Assembly: GCA_947452755.1 (NCBI GenBank)
Contig: CANGDT010000014.1
Location: forward strand, 1 to 43,274
Direction: 5' to 3'
DNA from: Actinomycetota bacterium
Lineage (GTDB): Bacteria; Actinomycetota; Actinomycetes; S36-B12; UBA5976
DNA length: 43,274 nucleotides
A model generated the notes under the pieces. The model was not told the DNA's origin. It ran no database searches and was given only the letters and a program-made list of their open reading frames with translations. Positions 32,386-40,393 of the stretch are shown one piece after another; the first letter of the stretch is position 1, and every line of letters begins with the position of its first letter. The position numbers and the translations under genes were made by a program.

Positions 32386-32392
32386 ACACAGC

Positions 32393-32398
32393 AATCTA
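32393..32398 (-). promoter_or_regulatory. -10 box for leaderless APC permease gene
   Basis: TAGATT on the minus strand, seven bases before ATG 32385. Only 36 bases separate it from the -10 box of the divergent PAP2 gene, so the two promoters share their upstream regions. Confidence 0.45.
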
Positions 32399-32434
32399 GA
32401 GCCAGAATGCATGGATATGCGGTGTTATTGCCCA

Positions 32435-32440
32435 TAAAGT
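32435..32440 (+). promoter_or_regulatory. -10 box for leaderless PAP2 gene
   Basis: TAAAGT is followed by six bases (GGCGAC) and ATG at 32447, with no ribosome site. Confidence 0.5.
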
Positions 32441-32446
32441 GGCGAC

Positions 32447-33103
32447 ATGAGAACCCGCAAGCAGCAAATCAGCGTAGTTGTGACCATGTATTTGGCGGTT
32501 TTTGCTGCATTCCTTAGCTATGAGGTATTCAACAAAGCCCATTATTCGTATGCGCCACTCATCATGCGTGGCTGGCTAGATGAACATCTACCAATAGTTT
32601 CGCCATTTGTTATTCCGTATATTTCATTCCATCTTCTCGCAATGGTTGTCGTTCCCGCACTTGCTTTGAAATTCGGCAACTTCTACCAATTTTTAACGAA
32701 CACGTGGGCAATCATCTTCGGGCAACTGATGTTGGATGTTGCATACCTCTTTTTTCAGACAGAAGTTCCACGTCCAACGAATTTTCAAGTACATAATTTT
32801 TTTGACTGGTTACTCAAGAACCTTGTGTGGGGTAACGATCGTCCGCTTAATGGGTTTCCGTCAAACCACGTGACTTGGTCGGTGATCTCCATAATTGCCT
32901 TATGGCGATTACGGCATCGAATTCCAAAAACTTCCTACCTATTAATAGGGTGGTTCGCTTTAATCATTCCGGCGACAGTTTTATTAGCACAGCACTTTGT
33001 TATTGATATTTACGGTGGAGTACTTGCAGGATTTACTGCGTACTGGGCCGTGATGTTTGTCATCGAACGACCCAGCTTGCAGCCGACAAAAGTTATGCCT
33101 TAA
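32447..33103 (+). CDS. PAP2-superfamily membrane phosphatase/transferase
   Basis: The 218-residue protein has about six membrane helices. The PAP2 catalytic parts are visible as FPSNHVTWS (motif 2, usually PSGH) and LAQHFVIDIYGG (motif 3, with the catalytic His and Asp). Motif 1 (KxxxxxxRP) may be replaced by the EVPRPTNF stretch near residue 107. Such proteins remove phosphate from lipids or transfer phospho-inositol groups; the PSNH form occurs in the Aur1/Ipt1-like group. The gene is divergent from the APC permease and its stop interlocks with that of rmuC (TTAA at 33100-33103). Confidence 0.85.
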   Translation: MRTRKQQISVVVTMYLAVFAAFLSYEVFNKAHYSYAPLIMRGWLDEHLPIVSPFVIPYISFHLLAMVVVPALALKFGNFYQFLTNTWAIIFGQLMLDVAYLFFQTEVPRPTNFQVHNFFDWLLKNLVWGNDRPLNGFPSNHVTWSVISIIALWRLRHRIPKTSYLLIGWFALIIPATVLLAQHFVIDIYGGVLAGFTAYWAVMFVIERPSLQPTKVMP

Positions 33104-34305
33104 GCAGTCTGTTCGTCATCGGAAGAAATTTCAGGAACAGCCTTTGTCGAGAGTGTTGGTTCCACGGTGACACTGCTCACAGAGTCAAGTGCAGTTGGGA
33201 TTGCCGCCAAAGTTTCAATCTGTAATGCCTTTGGCATAACCATTCGATCGAATGAGCCGACTGCGCCGTTGAACGCATCATTTGTTTGCTTGAGCCCCTT
33301 GCCGATTTTATTGAAATGTTCGATGAACTTTGCAAGACGTGAATGAAGTTCACGTGATTCGTCAACAATCTTTTCAGCGTTCTCGGCTTGAGTATGTTCC
33401 TGCCAAAGCATCGCCACATTGCTCAATACCGCGATCAGTGCAGTTGGCGATGCAAGAACTACATCGTCATTGGCGGCTTGCTGAAGGAGTTCCGGATTAA
33501 CTTCGAAGGCTGCAGCAAGCGATGATTCCGTTGGAACAAAAAGGATGACGTAATTGACGGACGCTTTCCCACTTGCATAGCCACGACTCTTCAATGTACG
33601 GATGTGACCACGCAACGCCTGTTCGTGCTGCTTGAGAAACTCTGCCTTGCGGTTGTCGTCTGACTCTTCTAAATATTTTAGGTACGCATCCATCGGAGCT
33701 TTGCTGTCGATGTAAATTGTGCGACCGTTCGGCAACTTGACTGTGAAGTCTGGTCGGCCGGTACCTTCGCCTAGTTCTTGCTTTTGCTCTTCGAAGGAAA
33801 CCCCTTCCTTGAGTTGCATCATGTCCAGAATGCGACGTACTTGTAATTCGCCCCACTTGCCGCGGACACTGCTGTTACTCAACGCGTTGGCAAGAACTTT
33901 AGTTTCATTTTGAAGTAGGCCAAGCGATTCTTTGGTTTGTGCAACTGATGCGTCAAGGCGGGTATATGCGCCTTCACGAGCCTTTTCCATTTCTTGAGTT
34001 GTCTTTTCAAATTTGTTAAGTGTTTCTTTAATGGGCTCGAGTAACGCGTTGATGCTTGTCGTTGTTGCAGTGTTTTGCGCAGTGACACCCTCAGTTACCG
34101 CAGTTAGCCGACCTTCATTTGTTGCATTGATCAATTCCAACGCGGCGCGCATCTGCTCATTCGCTGCGTTCGCCACTGCGGCTTGAATTTCAGCGGGTGA
34201 AAGCTGTGCCTCGGTCTTAGATGAACGCATGGAAAGGATCAAGAATGCGAGTGCGCAAATGGAAATGATGAGGACGACATTTAGTGCGATTGAGAGTGTA
34301 TTCAT
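33100..34305 (-). CDS. rmuC: DNA recombination protein RmuC
   Basis: The 401-residue protein has an N-terminal membrane helix (about 5-25) and a coiled-coil region (about 30-140). The RmuC domain starts at SSVRGKWGELQVRRIL. The nuclease-like PD-(D/E)xK pattern is seen in GRPDFTVKL and YIDSKAPMD. RmuC limits inversions at short repeats in E. coli, and has been linked to cleaving DNA that enters the cell. I chose ATG 34305; the frame continues upstream to 34335 only through a TTG. The start codon sits in a dense set of TGACA repeats that may regulate it. Confidence 0.92.
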   Translation of the reverse strand: MNTLSIALNVVLIISICALAFLILSMRSSKTEAQLSPAEIQAAVANAANEQMRAALELINATNEGRLTAVTEGVTAQNTATTTSINALLEPIKETLNKFEKTTQEMEKAREGAYTRLDASVAQTKESLGLLQNETKVLANALSNSSVRGKWGELQVRRILDMMQLKEGVSFEEQKQELGEGTGRPDFTVKLPNGRTIYIDSKAPMDAYLKYLEESDDNRKAEFLKQHEQALRGHIRTLKSRGYASGKASVNYVILFVPTESSLAAAFEVNPELLQQAANDDVVLASPTALIAVLSNVAMLWQEHTQAENAEKIVDESRELHSRLAKFIEHFNKIGKGLKQTNDAFNGAVGSFDRMVMPKALQIETLAAIPTALDSVSSVTVEPTLSTKAVPEISSDDEQTA

Positions 34306-34334
34306 GTCACATAGTGTGACAGTTGACAGTGACA
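34305..34334. promoter_or_regulatory. Palindrome plus TGACA repeats at the rmuC start
   Basis: TGTCACA-TAG-TGTGACA (34305-34321) is a perfect palindrome and is followed by TGACA at 34324-34328 and 34330-34334. Together there are four TGACA units in 30 bases, between rmuC and the RNA-helicase gene. It looks like an operator cluster. Confidence 0.5.
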
Positions 34335-34350
34335 AACATACAAAAACCCT

Positions 34351-34383
34351 TGCAAATTAGGTATTTGTGCGTTTTGCACCTAA
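34351..34383 (+). promoter_or_regulatory. Interleaved inverted repeats in the RNA-helicase leader
   Basis: TGCAAA (34351-34356) can pair with TTTGCA (34373-34378), and TTAGGT (34357-34362) with ACCTAA (34378-34383). The order is that of an H-type pseudoknot. A further hairpin GTGGA-GGTG-TCCAC (34385-34398) ends four bases before the AAGG ribosome site. TTGCAA at 34350-34355 could also serve as a -35 element. Confidence 0.35.
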
Positions 34384-34410
34384 CGTGGAGGTGTCCACCG
34401 GAAGGGTGAA

Positions 34411-36438
34411 ATGTCAGCGTTAGAAAATTCCAGTAAGAAGCCGCGCGCTCGAAAGCTTGAAAAAGATCGTGCTCGCGACGCCGAAACTCCAGCAAAGAAG
34501 AGCTCATCACGTCATGCGCTAGCCAAAAAGGCAGCCTCCAAGACCCGTGAAAAGCCAGCAAAGAAGCGCGCCCCGCGTGCAACTGATCGCTCTGAAGTCA
34601 CGACAACTCGTGGCGCTGGCATGAAGTCCACCCGTAAGGACAGGGTCGCCACAACTCGCGTCAGCGAATCCGATGGCAAGCCGAATCGTTTTGAACGCAG
34701 TGAGCGCGCGAAGCAGGACGCCAAGAAGACTGGTCCAGCCCGTTCGAGCTCAACTGGCGCCCGTCGCTTTGACGACAGGCCAGCCCGTAAAACTTCTTCA
34801 CGTGATTTCGATCGTGAGGATCGTCCAACTCGTTCACGAAGCGACCGCGACGAACGACCCGCATCGCGTTCGACTCGCGACGAACGACCAAGTCGTTCGC
34901 GTGACGAGCGCCCAGCAACTCGCAGTACTCGTGACGAACGTCCGTCGCGTAGCCGTGATGATCGTCCAGCTCGTGATGATCGCCCAGCAACACGTAGTTC
35001 ACGTCCAGAACGCGTAGAACGTGTAGAACGCGCACCTCGTAAAACTTCGGCACCAGTGTCACGTCGTACCGAAAGATTTGATGACGAAGAAGTCGTTATT
35101 GAAAAGCCGGTAGGTGCTACTGCAAAGAAGTCACTTGAATCCGTGGGTGAAGTAACTACCACGTGGGCTGAACTTGGTGTTGAAGAAGCACTGATTCCAG
35201 TTTTGAAACGTCAAGGAATTCTTACTCCGTTCCCAATTCAGGCTGCAACTCTCCCTGATGCAATCGGTGGTCGCGATGTTCTTGGTCGTGGACAAACCGG
35301 TTCCGGTAAAACACTCGCGTTTGGTTTGGCCATGGTGACAAAACTTGCTTACCGTCGTGCCACTGCAAAGCATCCACTTGGTTTAGTTCTTGTACCAACA
35401 CGTGAACTTGCAGCGCAGGTAACCGACGCGTTGTTGCCATTTGCTCAGGCCGTTGATTTGGACATCCGCCTCATTGCCGGTGGTATGCCGTACGCAAAAC
35501 AAATTGATGCCCTGAAGCGTGGTGTTCCAATCCTTGTTGCAACACCTGGTCGTTTGAATGACCTTGTTGCACAGGGTCACGTGAATCTGTCAAAACTTGA
35601 AATCACAATTCTTGACGAAGCCGATCAAATGTGTGACATGGGCTTCACGCCACAGATTATTGAAGTACTAGATCTCACAAAGCCAACAAGTCAACGACTA
35701 CTTTTCAGTGCAACACTTGACGCAGACGTTGACAAAATTGTGCGCAAGTATCTGCACGATCCTGTTGAGCACGCAACTAACACTGGTAAAGCGTCGGTTA
35801 AGACCATGGCGCATTACCTCTTCATTGTGTACAGCGAAGACAAAAACACCATCATGGCTGAAATTGCTTCACGCGAAGGTAAGACGATGTTCTTCGCGCG
35901 CACACAAGCCGGTGTCGATCGCATTGCTAACGACTTGGCCAAACTTGGCGTACCAGCTGGAGCATTGCATGGTGGTAAAACACAAGCAGTCCGTACCCGT
36001 ACCCTGAAGGCCTTCAAAGATGGTTTGACGAACGTGCTTGTTGCAACTGACGTTGCAGCTCGTGGTATTCACGTTGACGGTGTCAGCTTGGTTGTCCACG
36101 TTGACGCTCCGAATGATCCAAAGGATTATTTGCACCGCGCTGGGCGTACAGCTCGTGCTGGTGAGGAAGGTCAAGTTGTGACACTTGTCGGACCTCGCCA
36201 ACAACGTGGTGTTGAACAGATGACACAGCGAGCAGGGGTTACCCCTCAAGTTGTCAAAGTCCGTTCAATGTCCCGCGAAATGGTCGCCATCACAGGTGCT
36301 CAAGAACCTTCGAGAATCCCATGGAAACCACCAGCAGAACCCGCAAAACGTGGCGGTGGACGTCCACCGGCAGGTGGCCGCGGTGGCGCACGAGGCGGTT
36401 CGCGTGGTCGTTCAGAATCACGTGGACGAGGACGTTAA
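34411..36438 (+). CDS. DEAD-box RNA helicase with long Arg-rich extensions
   Basis: The 675-residue protein unwinds RNA, probably in ribosome assembly or RNA decay. The first 240 or so residues are a basic, low-complexity tail made of DERPSRSR/DDRPATRS-type repeats. The core carries GQTGSGKT (about 294-301), PTRELA, TPGR, DEAD (about 402-405), SAT, ARGIHVDGV and HRAGRTARAG, all intact. The C-terminus is an RGG-like tail (GGRGGARGGSRGR). The tails probably bind RNA and may promote condensates. The AAGGG ribosome site precedes the ATG. Cold or stress control through the structured leader is possible but not shown. Confidence 0.93.
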   Translation: MSALENSSKKPRARKLEKDRARDAETPAKKSSSRHALAKKAASKTREKPAKKRAPRATDRSEVTTTRGAGMKSTRKDRVATTRVSESDGKPNRFERSERAKQDAKKTGPARSSSTGARRFDDRPARKTSSRDFDREDRPTRSRSDRDERPASRSTRDERPSRSRDERPATRSTRDERPSRSRDDRPARDDRPATRSSRPERVERVERAPRKTSAPVSRRTERFDDEEVVIEKPVGATAKKSLESVGEVTTTWAELGVEEALIPVLKRQGILTPFPIQAATLPDAIGGRDVLGRGQTGSGKTLAFGLAMVTKLAYRRATAKHPLGLVLVPTRELAAQVTDALLPFAQAVDLDIRLIAGGMPYAKQIDALKRGVPILVATPGRLNDLVAQGHVNLSKLEITILDEADQMCDMGFTPQIIEVLDLTKPTSQRLLFSATLDADVDKIVRKYLHDPVEHATNTGKASVKTMAHYLFIVYSEDKNTIMAEIASREGKTMFFARTQAGVDRIANDLAKLGVPAGALHGGKTQAVRTRTLKAFKDGLTNVLVATDVAARGIHVDGVSLVVHVDAPNDPKDYLHRAGRTARAGEEGQVVTLVGPRQQRGVEQMTQRAGVTPQVVKVRSMSREMVAITGAQEPSRIPWKPPAEPAKRGGGRPPAGGRGGARGGSRGRSESRGRGR

Positions 36439-36503
36439 GTCCCGTCTGTCTGCTTCTTAAGTAGCACTTTCCTCGTTGTTTTTAATTGCGGTCAAAAGTC
36501 ACG

Positions 36504-36509
36504 TATTCT
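36504..36509 (+). promoter_or_regulatory. -10 box of the coiled-coil gene
   Basis: TATTCT lies 22 bases before ATG 36532, giving a short leader that contains the AAAGAGG ribosome site (36521-36527). TTTAAT (36481-36486) at 17 bases upstream is only a weak -35. Confidence 0.4.
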
Positions 36510-36531
36510 TTGACTCTAGGAAAGAGGACGA

Positions 36532-37791
36532 ATGAGCGACACCGGCAATCGAGGCTTTGGACGTATGTTCAAGCGCGCCGATGACGCACAGGTCGAACAG
36601 GATGTTTCGGGGGATCACATGTCGGCAGCAAATGACGAAATTGATAGTGCAGCACAACAGCTAGTTGCTGAGTTGCAAGCACGCATCGTTGAACTTGAAT
36701 CTTCCAAGGGTCGACCAAGCTTCGTTGATCTTGATGAAGACGCCATGATGCAGGTTGCAGCTGAAGATGCTGCCGTCATCATTCGTGCGGCTCGTGCTCG
36801 TTCCACAAAGTTAGTTGAACAGGCTACTGAAACTTTGCAGAAGGCTGAAGCCGAGCGCGAACGTATTCGTTCTAGCGCTGAGGTTGACGCACGCGGAATT
36901 CGCGACACTGCAAATGCAGACGCACGCAAACTTCGCAATGAAGCCGCAGCCACACTTGATACTGCTCGTAACCAGGCCAACCAGTTACTAGTAGCCGCAC
37001 AAGAAGATGCTGATGAACAACTTCAAAGCACAGGCATTACTGTTTCACGCATTCTTGATGATGCAAAGAAGCAGGCAGAAGAAATAGTTGCCGAGAGCAA
37101 CCAGTACCGCATGTCACTTGAAAATGAAGTTGGTCAGATTCGCACAAAGGCCGAAGCTGAAATCGATGAGCACCGTTCACGCATTGAAGCTGAAGCTACC
37201 GCAAAGCTTGATCATGCTAATGCGGAATCACAAAGACTTATTTCAGAAGCTACTGCTGCAAGCCAAGCGATGGTTGAACGTGCTAGCGCCGAGAGCCGCG
37301 CGCTGGCTGAAGATGTCAGCCAGCGCCACGCATCAATTCTTGATGACGCACAAAATCGTGCAGAGGCACTCGTCCGCGATGCGAATGCAAAGTTTGTTGA
37401 ACTGACCACTGCTGCCGATGCAAGTGTTGCTGCAAACAAAGCAGCAGCCGAACGCGAACTCACTGAACTCCGCGATGCTGCATTGACTTACCGAAATCAG
37501 ACTGTTGCCGCAATCGATTCGCAGCGCAACGTGATGGGTGACCTGATTGCGCGCATCGGCGGGCTTCGTACCCAGTGGCTCGAAGCTCAAGTTGCTTTGT
37601 CGCAGATCCCGAATCAGATTGTTGCTGATTTCACGGATGCTGAAGCTGCCGCTAACAGTCTTGCTGCTGAACTGAATGCACAACGTGATGCGCTTGTTGA
37701 CATGTTCACGAACAATTCAGCACCAGTATCCAGTGCTACCGAAAAGGCAGAAGCGCTCGTACAAGAGATTGAAGAGAATCTCGAAGACTAG
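36532..37791 (+). CDS. Ala-rich coiled-coil protein (Scy/FilP- or DivIVA-like class)
   Basis: The 419-residue protein is almost wholly helical. After a polar N-terminus (about 1-35) it runs as a long coiled coil rich in Ala, Glu, Arg and Asp (about 36-400), with few breaks and an acidic end (EEIEENLED-like). There is no membrane segment. Proteins of this style in actinobacteria (Scy, FilP, Wag31) organise the cell pole or cytoskeleton. The N-terminal DivIVA lipid-binding motif is not visible, so this is not Wag31 itself. The role is unknown. It has its own promoter and a strong terminator, so it is a single-gene unit. Confidence 0.8.
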   Translation: MSDTGNRGFGRMFKRADDAQVEQDVSGDHMSAANDEIDSAAQQLVAELQARIVELESSKGRPSFVDLDEDAMMQVAAEDAAVIIRAARARSTKLVEQATETLQKAEAERERIRSSAEVDARGIRDTANADARKLRNEAAATLDTARNQANQLLVAAQEDADEQLQSTGITVSRILDDAKKQAEEIVAESNQYRMSLENEVGQIRTKAEAEIDEHRSRIEAEATAKLDHANAESQRLISEATAASQAMVERASAESRALAEDVSQRHASILDDAQNRAEALVRDANAKFVELTTAADASVAANKAAAERELTELRDAALTYRNQTVAAIDSQRNVMGDLIARIGGLRTQWLEAQVALSQIPNQIVADFTDAEAAANSLAAELNAQRDALVDMFTNNSAPVSSATEKAEALVQEIEENLED

Positions 37792-37796
37792 TTCTC

Positions 37797-37824
37797 CACA
37801 AGGGGATTCATACCCTTGTGTTTT
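37797..37824 (+). terminator. Intrinsic terminator after coiled-coil gene
   Basis: CACAAGGG (37797-37804) and CCCTTGTG (37813-37820) form a perfect 8-bp stem with an eight-base loop, followed by TTTT. Confidence 0.85.
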
Positions 37825-37837
37825 GGCGTGTGCAGGT

Positions 37838-37843
37838 TAGTCT
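37838..37843 (+). promoter_or_regulatory. -10 box for leaderless ABC transporter operon
   Basis: TAGTCT is followed by six bases (GAAAAC) and ATG at 37850. It lies only 14 bases behind the preceding terminator. Confidence 0.55.
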
Positions 37844-37849
37844 GAAAAC

Positions 37850-38803
37850 ATGCGCATTGACGTTCACAATCTCGATAAGAAATTCAAGTCGACCCATGCT
37901 GTTAAGGATTTGTCGTTCACAGTCGAACCAGGGCGAGTTACGGGGTTCTTAGGGCCAAATGGATCCGGAAAATCGACGACGATGCGCTTGATGCTCGGGT
38001 TAGATTCGGGATCGGGCGAGACTCTATATAACGGCAAGGTACTAACAGCCCACGATCCAATCACTAAGACGATTGGCGCGCACCTTGATGCCAAGTTTTT
38101 CCATCCAAAACGCACTGCCCACGCTCACCTCAAAATGCTTGCCGCTGAATCACGTGTAAGCAACGAACGCATTGATGAGGTTTTAGAACTTGTTGGTCTT
38201 GAGTCGGTTGCCCGTAAACGACCTGGTGGCTTTTCCCTTGGTATGGCCCAGCGTCTTGGACTAGCGGGAGCGATCCTTGCAGAACCCCAGGTCTTGATGC
38301 TTGATGAACCGGCCAATGGGCTGGACCCGCAATCCATTCAATGGTTGCGTGACTTTTTGAAGTACTACGCATCGCTGGGCCGTTCAGTTTTTGTGAGCAG
38401 CCACTTGCTCAATGAAATGCAGTTGCTCGCAGATGACCTAGTTGTTATCGCACGTGGAGAGCTGATTGCGTCCGAGTCTATGCCTGCATTCCTTGCCCGA
38501 TCAAAGGGTAGCTCGGTTCATATTCGTACGCCACAACTTGAGAAATTGCAAAGTGCTTTGCGCGCTGAAGGTATTGGTGTTGAGGCTTCAGGCGCAACTG
38601 GGCTAGTTGCGATGAATACAACCACTGATCACGTTGGCGATCTTGCGTTCCGTGCGGGCGTGCAACTTTCCGAACTTACTGCCCACACGGCTAGCTTGGA
38701 AGACGTGTTCCTCCAGCTCACGGAAGGTCAGCAGGATTATCAAGTAGGCGGGTCATCAGCCGAATCCGAAGCGGTTGCTTCAATTGATGGAGGTGCCTTG
38801 TGA
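37850..38803 (+). CDS. ABC transporter ATP-binding protein (bacitracin/CcmA-type)
   Basis: The 317-residue protein has a full ATPase domain: Walker A GPNGSGKST (about 35-43), Q-loop region, signature FSLGMAQRLG, Walker B VLMLDEPANGLD and the H-loop SSH. The SLGM signature is the form common in the BcrA/DrrA export group. A C-terminal domain of about 90 residues follows, also usual in this group. It drives the membrane partner encoded next, whose GTG overlaps this stop (GTGA). Export of a lipid, peptide or drug is likely; the substrate is unknown. Confidence 0.92.
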   Translation: MRIDVHNLDKKFKSTHAVKDLSFTVEPGRVTGFLGPNGSGKSTTMRLMLGLDSGSGETLYNGKVLTAHDPITKTIGAHLDAKFFHPKRTAHAHLKMLAAESRVSNERIDEVLELVGLESVARKRPGGFSLGMAQRLGLAGAILAEPQVLMLDEPANGLDPQSIQWLRDFLKYYASLGRSVFVSSHLLNEMQLLADDLVVIARGELIASESMPAFLARSKGSSVHIRTPQLEKLQSALRAEGIGVEASGATGLVAMNTTTDHVGDLAFRAGVQLSELTAHTASLEDVFLQLTEGQQDYQVGGSSAESEAVASIDGGAL

Positions 38804-39558
38804 TAAATGCACTCGTGTATGAATTACGCCGTATTCGCTCTGTGCGCGCAACGTGGATTGTGTCGGCTCTCTATCTGGCCAGCGTCGTTGCGTTTGGCGC
38901 CTTGCCTCTCTACCTTGGATCACACGAAGTTGGAAGTGCGTTCATCCAAAGCTGGAAAGGTTTGTACAACACTCCAGCCAACTTCTTTTCAGTTGTCTTA
39001 CTTTCGGTAATCGCAGCCCAATCTTTCGGTCATGAATACCGGTACGGAACTATTCGCCTGACACTTTCAGAGTTTCCAAAACGTGAACGTGTGCTTATAG
39101 CGAAGACCCTTGTTCTCGCTGTCTACGTCGTCGTCATGCACTTTGTTGCATGGAGTGCATTAGGCCTCGTAGGAAAGTTCGCCCCATCAGGTTCGCTCAA
39201 TGCAGGTGCCGAAGGTTTTACTTTCAATGGCGGTGCACCAGCAGACCTGTGGAAAGTGTTGGTCTACGGATTGGCGTACTGCCTCATTGCATTCAGTGTG
39301 GCTGCAATTACGCGCAACCTTGCATTAGGAATAGTCATCCCGCTCGTTTTCGCTTCGGTGCTTGAAGGACTCATTAACGGCATAAGTACTCTCGTTCACG
39401 ATCGCTTGCGCTGGCTTGTTGATATTTTGCCTATTTCAAACGGACAATCGTGGTTATCAGCATCGAAAGAATTGCCGCATGCCGGTCTGGTCTTCTCGAT
39501 CTGGGTCGTAGGCCTACTAATGATTGCCACTTTCATGTTTGCGCGACGCGACGCGTAA
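38800..39558 (+). CDS. ABC-2 type transporter permease
   Basis: The 252-residue protein has about six membrane helices and the SFGHEYRYGTIRLTLSEFP stretch after TM2, typical of ABC-2 permeases (the coupling region contacting the ATPase). It starts inside the stop of the ATPase gene and should form the exporter with it. Its stop codon TAA is the first half of the -10 box for the next gene. Confidence 0.88.
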   Translation: MINALVYELRRIRSVRATWIVSALYLASVVAFGALPLYLGSHEVGSAFIQSWKGLYNTPANFFSVVLLSVIAAQSFGHEYRYGTIRLTLSEFPKRERVLIAKTLVLAVYVVVMHFVAWSALGLVGKFAPSGSLNAGAEGFTFNGGAPADLWKVLVYGLAYCLIAFSVAAITRNLALGIVIPLVFASVLEGLINGISTLVHDRLRWLVDILPISNGQSWLSASKELPHAGLVFSIWVVGLLMIATFMFARRDA

Positions 39559-39561
39559 GTT
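39556..39561 (+). promoter_or_regulatory. -10 box for leaderless TauE/SafE gene
   Basis: TAAGTT begins with the TAA stop codon of the ABC permease and is followed by six bases (TGTTTC) and GTG at 39568. A stop codon thus doubles as part of a promoter. Confidence 0.5.
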
Positions 39562-39567
39562 TGTTTC

Positions 39568-40329
39568 GTGCCTGAATTAACGCGAAGGACGTCGCTTACT
39601 GCAATAGCTATTGGACTCATTGCAGGAATCCTTGCCGGCATGTTCGGTGTGGGCGGCGGATTCATCATGGTTCCGCTCTTCGTTATGTGGCTAAAGTCCG
39701 AACGCAAAATTGCGCATGCGACTTCGCTTGCAGCAGTTGTACCAATTGCACTTAGCGCCGCAATCGGCTACGCACTTCATGGGCAAGTGGACTGGACAGC
39801 TGCCGCATTTGTCCTCTCTGGTTCAGTGTTCGGCGCACTGTATGGAGTGAAGTTGCTATCGACTTTGCCTGTGCGTACCTTGCAGCTTGTATTCTCTGCA
39901 CTTCTTTTTATTTCTGCGATTCGTCTGCTGTGGTCGGAACAACCACACCAACTCTTCACTGGTCTCACGGCTGATGTGCTACTCGTTGTCATCGGATTTG
40001 CCGCAGGAGTGATGGCCGGACTCTTAGGTGTCGGCGGCGGAATTGTTATTGTTCCCGCTTTGATCATCTCATCGGGCTTAGATGCAGCAACTGCCAGAGG
40101 GACCAGCTTGGCGGTCATCATTGGAACAGGTATTTCAGGGACAATCGCCAATATTCGCAAGGGAAATGTCAATCTTGGCATCGCCTTTATGACGGGCATT
40201 GCAGGAATTCCGGGAACGCTCATCGGTGTTTATCTCAGCAATGTTCTCCCTGAAAAAGTAACGGTGCAACTATTCGCATCCCTACTAATTGCCATTGCCC
40301 TTAAACAGTTGCCCAAAGAGTCGCACTAG
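39568..40329 (+). CDS. TauE/SafE-family sulfite/anion exporter
   Basis: The 253-residue protein has about eight membrane helices in two repeats, each beginning with the glycine-rich motif of this family (GMFGVGGGFIMVPL and GLLGVGGGIVIVPA). Members move sulfite, sulfoacetate or related anions; the exact substrate is unknown. GTG 39568 was chosen for its leaderless -10 box. The pnt operon starts 64 bases later behind its own promoter. Confidence 0.9.
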   Translation: MPELTRRTSLTAIAIGLIAGILAGMFGVGGGFIMVPLFVMWLKSERKIAHATSLAAVVPIALSAAIGYALHGQVDWTAAAFVLSGSVFGALYGVKLLSTLPVRTLQLVFSALLFISAIRLLWSEQPHQLFTGLTADVLLVVIGFAAGVMAGLLGVGGGIVIVPALIISSGLDAATARGTSLAVIIGTGISGTIANIRKGNVNLGIAFMTGIAGIPGTLIGVYLSNVLPEKVTVQLFASLLIAIALKQLPKESH

Positions 40330-40353
40330 CGCGCGCACACGGTGAATAAGTCC

Positions 40354-40359
40354 TAATCT
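40354..40359 (+). promoter_or_regulatory. -10 box of the pnt operon
   Basis: TAATCT lies 34 bases before the pntAA ATG. Transcription from about 40366 would give a 28-base leader with the GAGGAAAG ribosome site (40381-40388). Confidence 0.4.
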
Positions 40360-40393
40360 GGTAGCAAGCCCACTTTGAGTGAGGAAAGAAGCT

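Noticed and set aside
27115-34305. Genomic island inserted at tRNA-Arg
   Set aside because: No integrase, no repeat of the tRNA 3' end, and no obvious change in coding style by eye. A terminator directly follows the tRNA as in normal loci.
34512-35162. Long open frame on the minus strand within the RNA helicase gene
   Set aside because: It is the shadow of the Arg-rich repeats (CGN/TCN codons read backwards); no ribosome site or family match.
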